Below, in pieces: positions 1 to 11,600 of a stretch of DNA of 64,000 nucleotides. Within the stretch, counting starts at the first letter, position 1; every line of letters starts with the position of its first letter. The stretch comes from Biomphalaria glabrata (lineage: Eukaryota; Mollusca; Gastropoda; Planorbidae), in the NCBI RefSeq assembly GCF_947242115.1, contig NC_074711.1, positions 59,741,809 through 59,805,808 of the forward strand. Direction: 5' to 3'. The notes beneath the pieces were generated by a model. It was not told where the DNA came from, did no database searches, and saw nothing but the letters and a program-made list of their open reading frames with translations. The translations under genes and the position numbers were made by a program.

Positions 1-490
1 ACACTAGGCTCGTTGTGTCGGACTCGATCGCAGACCAAGATCAAGACGCCAGTCGTCTCAACTGTACTTGACAGTACCCCGCACTGAACCGTCGTAATGC
101 TCCGTACAGAACCACACCGTTGAACTGTGCTGTAGTCGACCGTGTTCTGAGCCGTTGCCGTGAACCTTCTGTCGTGAACCGTGCTGTATTGAGACCCTTT
201 TCTCCACCTCTTGACTGCGACACCTCCGCTCTTATATAGGGTCCCTAATGGCCTTCTAGAACCGGACGGAACATCGCTCGACGTTTCTGGGTGGTCAGAT
301 GACTACATCCCTCGTGACGCTCCTGAGCTCTGTTCACGACTTCGATCCTTCCCGAACCGTCATGTTGACACTCGTCTCGGCTGACCGTCGTAACTCGTCA
401 CGGTTGACCGCTCATCTAGCGCTGGCCTGGAGCGATTTGCGTCGGCTGACTACACACACACCACTATCCCTCTCTGTGCCACCACCAGGT
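1..490 (-). mobile_element. possible LTR fossil, cut by the window edge
   Basis: On the - strand this GC-richer block begins near a TGGTGGTGGCAC stretch. It carries a TATATAAG box close to complement 230-240, followed by a region typical of LTR U3-R sequence. Composition changes abruptly at about 490 to AT-rich DNA. The other end lies outside the window, so neither a partner repeat nor a target duplication can be tested. It could instead be an ordinary promoter-like unique sequence. I see no convincing protein in it. Confidence 0.3.
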
Positions 491-1535
491 TTATAACAAT
501 ATAAAGAAAAATCTTACAGTACTGGTAAAGCTTAAAATCTCATAAAAGTAATACATCTAGAATTTCACATTTAATCAAAGAAATAAAAACGAAATTTCTT
601 GAATTTTAAGAAACATTTGACCAATGTAACTATTTTAGTGTAAAATTTATATCTACATTTGACCAATGTAACTATTTTAGTGTAAAATTTATATCTACGT
701 ACATATGCTTGACAACCATGCCAATTAGTCTGACCTCTCAACATACACTATTGCATAACGCGCAAAAAAAAAAACAGGGTGGTCTTGCCATCATGGACTA
801 TACATTACAGTACATTAGGCCAACATGTGTACGTCTAACTGACCAGGTTATTAAAATCAGTTAGACAGACAGTCTATTTACTTTTTTTGCAGGGAGGGTG
901 TGGATTAATTTTGTTTTTCTGAAGTTCGTCATCCTAATGCTCTTATCTACATAGGCATAACTTAAGATGTAGATCTAGATCTCAATAATACGTCTAATAA
1001 AGACTATTAGTCCTATCTATTATACACTTCTGCTTTATCTAAGGTTTAAGCTATAAAAAGCATGTACTTGATGTTTCCGCAGTTAATAAATTATCGTTTA
1101 CTGCAAATCAATTGATAAACTCTAAATATTGACCTGACAAGCTTATCAGATTCCCACTACAGACATACAGAAATTAAACACCACCACGTGACTTTAAAAA
1201 ATTGTGCACAAAAGCTTTTGGGGGAAAATGTTTAACGACATTTATAGTGCTGCTACGTTCAAGTGCAGATATTGGCTCCATCACTTCTGCCACCATCTTA
1301 CTTGACCAATCCCTCTTCAAATGGAGACTGTGACTAAAAAAGTTTTTTTTTTTTTTTTTTTAAATTATAATCAACCCTGTTGATATCATGTACACATAGA
1401 CATATACAAAAAATATATATATGATCAAAAAACGGATGTGCGTTTCAACCACTACAACATGTTGAAAGGTTTTACACATTTTAATTTATCTTTTTAGTTT
1501 GTAACTTTAAAAAAATGAATTAAACTATGATTTCA
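491..1535. other. AT-rich stretch without a gene
   Basis: No supported coding sequence. It holds a perfect or near-perfect tandem duplication of about 43 bp at 614-697, a block (about 690-1130) that resembles 6060-6480 at low identity, and a poly-T run near 1341-1360. Confidence 0.6.
614..697. repeat. 43-bp tandem duplication
   Basis: Two adjacent copies of a unit that starts ACATTTGACCAATGTAAC. It is a simple local duplication. Confidence 0.8.
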
Positions 1536-1539
1536 ACAT

Positions 1540-1712
1540 TTTTAGTGGCCCCCGAAAGGGGAAAAGACGCAGTTTTGTGTGGAATGTCTGTCCGTCCGTC
1601 TGTCCTTTCGTCCCGTTTATATCTCGTAAACTAGAAAAGATAGTGAAAATCCGACATCATAATATTTTAGACCATTCAAAGTTCTGATGCAACGGCTACT
1701 TTTTTCTTTTCA
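1540..1712 (+). repeat. dispersed repeat, GGCCCCCGAAAGGGG family
   Basis: About 170 bp that recurs with high similarity at 37783-37955. It starts with the GGCCCCCGAAAGGGGAAAAG motif, passes through a TGTCTGTCCGTC stretch and ends near GCAACGGCTACTTTTT. A shorter diverged copy of the head lies at 53039. The family is unknown to me. Confidence 0.7.
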
Positions 1713-1906
1713 AAGGATGAAAGAGAAAAAGCTCAAATAAAGGATCAATTGGAAGCAATAAATATGTACAAATATAAAGGGTCCGAGATACGGTTTAAGA
1801 AACCTAGAACGACGAAAGAGCCAAGTTAAGTGTTCTTAGCGATCATGGGCGTAGCTAGGATTTTTTTTCGGGGGGGGGGGGGATTTACCCCCACCCCCCG
1901 CGGAAA

Positions 1907-1910
<4 letters not shown>

Positions 1911-1974
<64 letters not shown>
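1911..1974. repeat. (TA)n(TG)n microsatellite
   Basis: An alternating TA run passes directly into a TG run, inside the TIR element. Confidence 0.9.
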
Positions 1975-1976
<2 letters not shown>

Positions 1977-2809
1977 ATAATTAATCTTTATTACATTCTG
2001 ACCCTTTCGGAAGATGTTTATTGTGCCCTAGAATAGGTTCTTCCTGGAATTAGTGGAAAACTTGTAGACTCCCCGCCCTTGCTAGCAAGGGGGTCTGCGG
2101 GAGCTCGCAGCGCTCCCCCAGCGCGGGGCGAAGCCCCGCCGCAGAGCACTATTTCTGGTATTGAAAGCCAACAAAATGCATATTCTGAGGTATCTACAGT
2201 GCATTATCTTGCTATTAAAAAGTTTAATTTCAAAAACCTAATGTGCTATTCTTACTGGCTTAGACCCTCTCGCGCCGATCGGCGCATTTTCCGGCAAGCT
2301 GTTTCCGCAACTCTTATTATGCGTAATTCATTTTGTCGGAGAACATGTCCCGCAAAACCTCATGCGACGCTCTGTCACAACCTTACTAAGGGTTCGACTC
2401 CCAGTTCGGCATATGTTTTTTTGATTTAAACCCAATCTCTATAACTGACTCCTAATATCTGTCTTAGCCATCTTTGTTAAGCCACATTTAGTGTTTTTCA
2501 ATTTCGACAGAAGACTATTCACACTTTATTAATGGAGCCCAAGTCACTGGTTGAAATTTGTAAACTCTCTTGGCTACGCTCTTGGAATTACATGCCTGTA
2601 TTTCGCGTTACATTTTATATCGAAAAGGAAAGTTTTATCGTCAAAATCATCTGTTTTAAACAAAAAAATCTGTGGAGTTTTTTTGTTGTTTTTTTTAATT
2701 CAAAACCCCATTTAGCTACAATCATAGAATTTGGTGACTGTAGTTTGCTTTAAAATAATATTGAAGAGAGAGATGTTTCCAACTCAAAACGCTCTGTAGG
2801 GGAATTTTA

Positions 2810-3480
2810 AACACCAAAACCATCTGGAAGGGTTTTATACTTTAAAAAAAAAAGCCATCTGGAGGAGGGGGATTTAAACTCAAAACCCCTTTGGCTACGC
2901 TCATAGCATTTTGAGTGCGTAATTTGCTTTTTTTTTTTAATATAGAAGAGGTAGTTTTCAGTTTCAAACCCCCTTTGGCTACGCTCATAGAATTGTGAGT
3001 GTGTAATTTGCTTTTTTTTTATATTGAATAGGTACTTTTTAGCTTCAAACCCCAACTGGAGGGAGGGGAGGGTTAAACTCAAAACCCCTTTGGCTACGCT
3101 CATAGAATTGTGAGTGTGTAATTTGCTTTATTTTATATTGAGAGGGGGTTTATCGTAATTTTTTTTCCTTAGCTGTTTTCTTGGAATTTGGAATTGTCGT
3201 TTGCATTTTTTTAGTTTTGTTTATAGAAGAGGGGGATTTAACTGCAAAACCCCTGGTAGAGGGTTTTAAACTCAAAACCCCTTTAGGGGGTTTTTAACTC
3301 AAAGCACCTGGTAGGGGGGTTTAAACTCAAAACCCCCTGGTAGAGGGTTTCGTATCTCAAAACCCCCTGATAGGGTTTTTTTAAAATCTCAAAATCTCAA
3401 AACCCCCTGGTAGGGGGTTTACAGTCAAAGCCCCCTGGTAGAGGGTTTTTAACTCAAAACCCCCTCGGCTGTGCTGTGGT
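2810..3480. repeat. internal repeat field with AAACTCAAAACCCC motif
   Basis: Three or four diverged units of about 90-120 bp hold GGCTACGCTCATAGAATTGT followed by a TTTGCTTTTTT tract (2880-3135). They are followed by shorter units of about 30 bp built on AACTCAAAACCCCCTGGTAG (3235-3470). The field lies wholly within the TIR element, so it probably grew inside the transposon. Open frames across it are by-products. Confidence 0.75.
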
Positions 3481-3639
3481 AAGTGATGATTTAGTATTAA
3501 AATCTCACCTAAAATAAACAAAATGAAAGCAAAAATCAGTCACATAATTCCGTCCCCCCCCCCCCGCAGGTGGGATTTCATTTCTGCACCCCCCCCCTGG
3601 CTACGCCTATGTTAGCGATAGAACAGAACACAAAAAAAG

Positions 3640-5800
3640 ACAAGACAATTAAGACCATAAAAGACAAAGACGGAACAGAAACGAAAATGGTTTTAAAATT
3701 TGGAAATAATGACGGAACACTTCAAAAATATGTATAAAAAAGAACTGACAGACATAGACATACAAAAAAAAAATTCATAGAAAACTGTAAGACAATAACA
3801 ATGACAGAAAAAAACAATTACAGACACCCCCTTTACCTTGGAAGAATTGAGGGCTGCCCTAGACATTACACAAAACGATAAAGCCCCAGGTCCTGACGGT
3901 TTGACGTACGAATTCTACAAAACCTTCCCCTCCCCCAGATAGGGCCACTACTAATAACAATTTACAAAGAAATGCTAGAAACAAGTCAGACGCCCACAGA
4001 TTTTAATCTCGCATACATTCTTTTACTACCAAAAAAAAAACCGAAGATAACACCACACCCAAGTGACTTCAGACCGATCTCCCTGTTAAACACAGACTAC
4101 AAGCTGCTGACAAAAATGATTTTCCTTAGAATAAAACCCCTAATCCCCCTTTTGATAGGACATGACCACCACTGCAGCAACCCTACAGAAATATTGACGA
4201 ACTTAACCACTTTATACGAGACGTAATTTACTACTGCAAAGACAAAGATTTGAAGGCAGCCCTCATGACCATAGACCAAGAAAAAGCCTTTGACAGAGTG
4301 AACCACGACTACCTCTTTAGGATACTAGACAAGACAAACATAGACAAGTCCCTGACATTATATATTTAAATGGTCTACACGGATGCCAAAAGTCAGCTAA
4401 TTATCAACCTATCTCTCAGTGATCGGATCCCTATTAAAAGATCGGTCAGGCAAGGTTGTCCACTTTCCCCTTTTTTATACACCCTCTGCCTGGAACCCCT
4501 ATTAGAAAGCCTTATGTTAGACCAAGAATTCGTAGGTATTAAAATCCCAGGGCCAAATCCCGTAGTTAAAATCAAGGCATATGCAGACAATACTACTCTT
4601 TTCTCCTGTTCAGAAAAAGACGTTAAAATAATTATTGAGAAATTTACACTTTTTGGGAGGGCGAGCGGGTCCAAAATGAATATCCAGAAATCAACCATAA
4701 TGTGGTTAGGTAGGTGGAATATCCCCCCAATTTTCCCTTTTAGGCTTAGGATAGAAAGAAAAGATTAAAATCTGTGGCATCGTTTGGACCAAAAACCCGG
4801 CACTACATTAAAAAACAATGGGATGAAATAGCAGACAAGATAAAGAAATTAATTTAAAAATTTCAATATATGGGTACAACTACCTCTGGAAGGGCAATTA
4901 CAGTAAACAACCTGATAGTGCCCAAAATTGTGTATCTGGCCAACAGTGTAGAGCCACCTCCTTACTTCATAAAAAACATATACAAAATCACTAGAAAATT
5001 TATATTCAGAAACACATTGGCTAACATCAAACACAACACATTAATACAAGTTAAAAAAGAAGGGGGGGATTAACCTACAAAATATCGAAACAAAAAATAA
5101 AGCACTTCGTTTATAATTTATGGTAAAGTAGTTAGGTCCCCTGAAAACTTCCCCTTGACCTTATACTATTTCGGTTCAAGACTCAACAAAATTCTCCCCA
5201 TCCAAAACAACACACACCATTACACACTATTTCGGCACCTACATGCACCCTTCTTGCAGATCCCTAACCAGACACCTAGAAAACAATGAACATCTAATAC
5301 ATCACCAAACTAAGAACATTTACACAAGCTCAAAGAAAATTTAAAGCTTAGAATTAAATAGGGGAGGGAATTAGGAATAGTGGTCAATAAACACACAGAC
5401 ACATTCACGCAACTACACAATAAAAACATTACTCCGAAAGCACGGGAGGAGGTGGCCTACAGACTGATTTATAAAGAAGAAGGGTAGGGACAGGGCAGGC
5501 CACACATGTAAACTATGTGGGATGGATAATAACAAACCGGAAAAACATTTGTTTGGGAGTGTCCAAACTTCACCATTGTGAGAGAAACTGTGTCGAACAT
5601 TTTAAATGCCAACAGTCTGGCCAAGGTCAACATAGGTCTAGCAATATTCTTAAATAAAATACCCAAAGCAAAAAGTAAAAAACTTAAAGATATGAACTTG
5701 ATTTTCTTTGCAGAGTATATGGTACTTATATGGAACATGTACTTAAAGGGAAACTCCTTGACAATTTTTGATATAATATATATTTTGATTTACAGATGAT
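3640..5800 (+). mobile_element. L1/Tx1-type LINE, reverse transcriptase region, decayed
   Basis: Reverse-transcriptase motifs appear in order but in different frames. KAPGPDGLTYEFYK lies near 3878-3922, then a DFRPISLLNTDYKLLTK block at 4059-4117. A DQEKAFDRVNHDYL block follows at about 4272-4315, then VRQGCPLSPFLYTLCLEPLL at 4445-4505 and KAYADNTTLF near 4573-4605. The catalytic YADD is changed to YADN. Near 5500-5560 a CKLCG...HLFWECPN segment matches the Cys/His motif downstream of RT in L1/Tx1 LINEs. Several frame changes and stops show it is dead. The 5' end, endonuclease domain and tail were not identified. Confidence 0.8.
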
Positions 5801-7599
5801 AAATATATTATTATTTTGTTTTTAATTGCAATAATAACTTAGTAATTGATGTTTTTCTGACGTAATTTTCCTGCGCATCCAAAACAGTCAGACATTCACG
5901 GGTTTCTATGTGACGTCACACTAGCCTACTAATTTAATCTATTGACTTATTGTATAACGGGAGACCATACAGCAAAGTTAACATTCTCGTAAAAGAAATA
6001 TATTTTCGTCTATGCAGTTAGATCTAGGATCTTGTAAGCAAAGAAAAAATGCGTATTAAAAGTAGATTTACATGCTTGACTAACCACGGCAGTGTGTATA
6101 TTCTCACCAGACCACTCAACACACAACAAACACTATCGTTTGGTTGTCTTGTCATGACCGACTACACGTAGTCTCGACTAGCCTTACAGTGACCGAATCA
6201 GTCAGCCACACGATCTATTTACTTCTTGGGAAAAGGAAAGGCTTAGATGAAAATGTTACTTTTTTACTCGAGTTCGTTATTCTAATGCTTTTAGATCTAC
6301 CTATACATGTATTTATAACTGTACCGTAGCTCTGGAATAGGCCGTCACTAAGAACCTGTAAGAATGAAGCGATACGACTGGTTAAATCAAGTTTCCTTTT
6401 CAGTATTGTTGATAAAAGTGACGCATGCCTAACCTAAAAACAAAATCTCAAAGCATCCCGTTTTTTTTGGAGATCAAGAATTTACTGTCTAATTTACTAA
6501 ATATAAATGTTTCTAAGCATTTAAATAAAAAATGGTAAAATGTTTACTATTACAACTTTTTACGCCGAATTCAAATACGTCAATAACTCAAATTTGATAA
6601 ACCATCGGAGTTTCCCTTTAAAAGCTACTTTTGACAATAAAATTGTAAATAGAATTCAAGTAGATCACATATAGGCCTACAGAAGGATTATGCAATGTAG
6701 GATAGAAAATTTTTAATAAAATATTAAAATAATAATAATAAAGTGAAATGTACATTAAAGCATTTGAAAATTGAAATGTATAAGAATTTAAAGGCTATAT
6801 TTAAACATGAGAAACTTTATTAGATAAAAAGATGATTTTAAAAAAAAAAATACAAAGAAAAATATGTAAATGTAAATTAGGAGTTAGATGTGCCTTTCTT
6901 TAGCATATAATACTGTGAAGTGACAAAAGCAGAGGATTTGGCCTAAACATTACAAAGAAACATATGAACACGCCTTTCCCTTCTGAGTCTTACAACACCG
7001 ACAAGGAATTCTGTTTTTCCAAAGGAACTCACACCACTACAAACTTTGAAAAATGAAGGAGAAACTCAGACAACGCCAAGAGAACTAGTAATGCTAAGCA
7101 CAAAGAGAAATAACGAATGCTTCGCCCCAAGGGAGAGTACAAGAATATACAAATCACTTTAAGATGTTGATCTATCAATTGTTCCATAAACAAGGAACTC
7201 CAATGGTATTCTCCCATTAAGTCTTAGCAAAAAAGACACAAAAACTACTAAAGGAGATCTTCATTCTTGTCACTCTTGAGGAGGTGGAACTGAATGCAAA
7301 GCTTCCTGTTCTGTACTGCTAATGGTGTTAACTTATTGACAATCAGTCCAGTATTATGCCAAATTTTATTGATTCTGTAAATATTTTTTTTAAGAAATGC
7401 TTTTACATTTTTTCCCTAGCTAACTAGCTACATATTGTTACACAATCCTACTTGAATTATTTCGATCTAGGATTTTCAAAACATTAGGCCTATCTCAATG
7501 GAAACTAACAGGATGGCTTTATTTGATATATTAGCGTGAATATATAGTATTGGCCTCCTTCAGTCGTAGAACGACTATGGTTTATCTCGAACACTTTTT
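5801..7599. other. AT-rich intergenic stretch
   Basis: I see no supported gene. Short open frames here (for example 6144-6329 and 7029-7217) have no recognisable features. The part at 6060-6480 resembles 690-1130 (see findings). Confidence 0.5.
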
Positions 7600-8270
7600 C
7601 ATATGGCTGTGGAGCCCTATTTTGGAGAGACACTCCCGTCCACATATATTGCAAGTCAAGTTGGCTTTCGCTTTGGTGGTAGAGGAGCTGGCCATTTTGC
7701 GTGTGGAACCGTGACCTCCGTGTCTAAGGCGCCGGTGGAACGCTTTTCTTCAAGAGCTGAGGCCCATATTTTCTTGCTGTCCATAGCTTTCTTGGTCACC
7801 GTCTCTCTCCGGCTAGTGCTGTCTAAGGCTATGTCTTCCCAATGGTCAGTATCAATTTTCACTGACTTATCACACCCACGTAACGGAGGTGGCAGCGACC
7901 AGTTTTTCTTGAGCCAGACGCAAGTTGCCCGTACAGAATGATTTTCGGGATGTGATTATCCTCCATCCGGCGAACATGTCCGAGCCAGCGCAGGCAGCGT
8001 TGCCTGAGGACTTAAAGATGCTTGGAAGGCCCGTTCTCGCAAGGATCTCAGTATTACACACTCTTTCTTTACATGTAATTTTTAAGAAGGCAGCGCAAGT
8101 TTAGTTTTCTCTCTTGCTTTGTGTAGGTAGTCCACGACTCACTGCCGTACAGTAGCGTGCATGCCTTGTAGACCTCCATTTTGGTCGCTGTGGTGAGTTT
8201 ATGGTTTTCCCAAACTCTTGGTCAGAATCTAGCGAAGGTTGATGCGGCCTTCTCTATATAGTGAATATAT
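7600..8270 (-). mobile_element. LINE 3' end (reverse transcriptase C-terminus plus zinc finger)
   Basis: Read on the - strand from 8225, the motifs follow the order of many Jockey/RTE-like LINEs. A segment with ACTLLYGSESWTTY comes first (about 8110-8200). It is followed by RRMEDNHIPKIILYGQLASG (7890-7980), then a KIDTDHWEDIALDS block with WASALEEKR (about 7740-7862). Last is the C-terminal zinc finger CNICGRECLSKIGLHSHMK near 7600-7655. Frames change between blocks, so it is a dead 5'-truncated copy upstream of SLC25A46. Confidence 0.8.
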
Positions 8271-8636
8271 AATTCTGTGTTTAATATCCCATTCTATTTT
8301 TTTAAAAATCCGTAGAATGGTGTTGATTGATTTCTAAACTTTGAAAACTAAATATCATCGATTTTCCGAGATTCGGGGCGACTTCCCTTACAACTTGAAA
8401 AAAGAGTTACGTTATAACAATCTCTCTCTATATATATAGGTCTGTGATTTAATCATTATCAGATAAAAAATTTATTTCCGTTTTTAATATTTAGTATTTA
8501 ATATATAGGTCTATATATTCTGAGAAATCTTTTGTGTTGAAAATTTAAAAAAAAAAGCTTATTTCCGGTTTAAATGAAAACAAACTTTCCCCTCCAGTAA
8601 GGTCACTTCTTCAGGTTATTGTCTGTGTTTGTTTTG
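8271..8636 (+). promoter_or_regulatory. 5' flank and presumed promoter/5' UTR of the SLC25A46 gene
   Basis: About 370 bp lie between the LINE remnant and the start codon. The part just before the ATG (8560-8636) is less AT-rich than the rest. I cannot identify a TATA box, initiator or transcription-factor site with confidence. The promoter role is inferred only from position. Confidence 0.3.
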
Positions 8637-11600
8637 ATGGGAACTCGTGTAATGAACGAGTTTGCGCACGATCCTTCTAAAAAGAGAGAAGACAGCGGTG
8701 AAAATATTCGTCAAAAACGAGATATAGATGAAGATTTAGATCCGTACCCTACTAATGTCTCACCACCCCAGTCGCAACCACCCGGTAAACCAACTTAACT
8801 TGAACTTCGAACTTGTTTTGTCACTCTCACTTGAATTGAGCTTTAACTTTATACGTTTATTACTCTAACTTTGATCTACCAGATCAGTGTTTCCCAAACC
8901 TTTGACCTATGTCACATGTGATAGAATCTATGTGTACCCCTTTTATAATTTTTGTAATGCTGAGTACCCCTCGCCCCACCCTACATTTTAATTTATTAAT
9001 AAAGTTAACAGAACATAATAATGATAATTAGAAATCTAAATAAAGGGTATTTTTTAAAATCAGCATAGACTGATAGAGTATGATAGAGCATAGTCTAGAG
9101 TCTAGATCTATAGACCACTATAGTTATTCAAGTTATTGATGAGGTGCAACACTGTTGCCAACAGTACCCGCTCCAAATCTTCCCCTACCCTGGACTGGGA
9201 GTATGCATAGCCCACTTTGGGAATCACTGTAGTAGATCTATATAACATCTAGTATCTAGTTTATAATCTAGACCTGAACTATATAGGTAATAATCTATAT
9301 TGAATCTATATCATATATATATAATGTATAGAGGTCTATATAATAAACTGATATAAATTAAAATATATACATAGTCGTCATTATAGTAGATAAGTAAATC
9401 TAGAGTCTCCAGCTAAAATCTAGTGACTCTAGTAGTGTCTCTAGTCTTTTACTTAAAATTTTTATACTCTAGTGACTCTAGTATCTCTACTCTAGCTCTA
9501 GAATCTAGTTCTAAATCTAGATCATGAGCCTGGATCTGTATAGTAGTATAGTCTATATAAAGTCTATTAGTAATTAGTTATTAGATCTAGAATGACTGGA
9601 TCCAGATATATATTATTAATTATTATAGTCTAGAGATTCTGACATTTCGGTCTATATTTCTATAATGAGTAGACTTAATAAAATAATAAGTCTACTAAAC
9701 CTAAGACATAAATGTCATAAATCATAATAATCTTATTTAATTTTTTAAAAGTAATGTCTGTATTTTAACAGATAAGATCTAGTCTAGACTCTAGATTAGT
9801 AGATCTAGAGTTACAATCTAGACTTAAGTGTCTTAAGACTGAAGGTTGAAGTTCTGACTGACAGTCTTGCTAAGTTAAGAGTTATATTCTCAGTTAGATC
9901 TAGAATCTAGATATAGATCTAGATCTAGATACTTCTCTTCTTAGATTTACCTTATTATACTAAATTATAAGCTAGAATCTAGATTTAGAAAGACTTGTTT
10001 TGTACTCATAGAGACTAAATCTAGAATCTAGATCTAATTGTCATTAAATGACATTATGTTGATTTTTTTTTTGTAGAATTACCTAGACACTAGTCCTTGC
10101 TGAATCTAGATCTAGTCTTATTTATAGATTATAATTCTATTCAGATTTTTGTAGATCCAGCATTAGGCGTTCTGATATCTCTAGAATCTAAATATTGGGC
10201 ATCCCAGGCCAGTGTGAAAGGCATTTATAAATATCATTTTCTTTCAATAGATCTCCTAAAAAAAGACATTTTTATTAAAAATAGCAATTGAAGGGAAACG
10301 GGAAGCTTACAAATAGGTAATTGTAATCTTATCCATATTGTCATTATTGATGCACTTTTGGCTAAAAAATAACTGGAGATATTTTTGTTTATTATAATTC
10401 AATTAAGCAGTAAAAAACTTAGTTATAACTATTTTACTTAAACTCATTAAAAAAAACAAAGTTAACACTGTAATTATTACGATATAAAGGTATAAAAATT
10501 CCTCATTTGATTAAACACAATTATTATAAAAAAACATAATCTAGACACATACATTTTATTATCAAACACAAAATATGGCAGTCATAGACCAATGCTAGTA
10601 ATCTATCAATATTATTATAAATATTAAATAATTTTAAAATTTGAATCTCATAAGTCTGAATTATAATTTAGATACCGCCAGTATGTAAGCCCCCACCTGG
10701 CAAAATTAGTATTTTTTAAGCTTTATTTATATTCTAATGGTATTAAAATATTATATTTTTTTGAAACTTGACATATTGTTCTATTTTTTTAAAGTTGCTT
10801 ATTTATTTATTGATTAAAGATCTTACATTTTTTTTTTTTCAAAATGTTTTTTTTTGTAAGTTTTTTAAATTCTGAGTTACCCCTCTTTGGTTAGGGTATG
10901 GGAAGAATTTTTCAAACAGGAAATAGGAGCTATTGGGTTAATATAAAATAAATTATAAATGTGTTCTGTTTTATATTCAAAATTTTGTAACTTAAGTTGA
11001 AATTTTTTTTTCAGATCAGTTACAGAAGTTAGCAGGTCTAAGTGTGGGATTTTGTTCGTAAGTATTAGTTTTTAAGGGAATAAATAACTTGTTGCTCACC
11101 TTTAACAAATGTAAGCAAAACTGAATAGGAGCTTGAGGTTGATGTCAATTTCTTAGCTTCATTATGACCATTAGATTAGTAAAATAAAATTTCAGTTCTG
11201 TAGATTACCTGACATTACATTTAGGATACCTTTGTATAGGTATTCTACTTATTAAATCTTATGTCCAAATTGGGACTGCGCTTTGTAAAATTAGTTATGA
11301 AATCTTTGTGCAATTGTAAGTAAGTTTAAAAATAGTGAGGCTAATTCTAATGTTTTCATATTTATTTATTTCTATTATTTGTTTAAAATTTCTTCTTTAT
11401 TGGAAATGAACTGTTAACTTCTCATTTGTATTTGGCTATTTCAATTTCGACAAGCTTTATTCTAAGATTGGTTTTAAAATGAATATAATTTGTGTGTATT
11501 TGTAATATAGTTTTATAATAATAATAATAATAACATTAATAGCTTTTATATAGCGCTACTTTCATGCTTATAGCATGCTCAGAGCGCTGTGGTTTAATCT

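Larger units (their letters stand above)
1844..3611. mobile_element. non-autonomous DNA transposon, 1.77 kb, with TIRs and 8-bp target duplication
   Basis: The left end reads CATGGGCGTAGCTAGG and the right end, reverse complemented, CATAGGCGTAGCCAGG (14 of 16 identical). The 8 bases TTAGCGAT lie directly outside both ends (1836-1843 and 3612-3619). An 8-bp duplication fits hAT-like or P-like elements; the family is inferred. Both ends run into long G or C tracts. The interior has a TA/TG microsatellite (1911-1974), a block with the GGGAGCTCGCAGCGCTCCCC palindromic motif (2098-2117) and a repeat field at 2810-3480. No transposase is visible. Confidence 0.8.
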
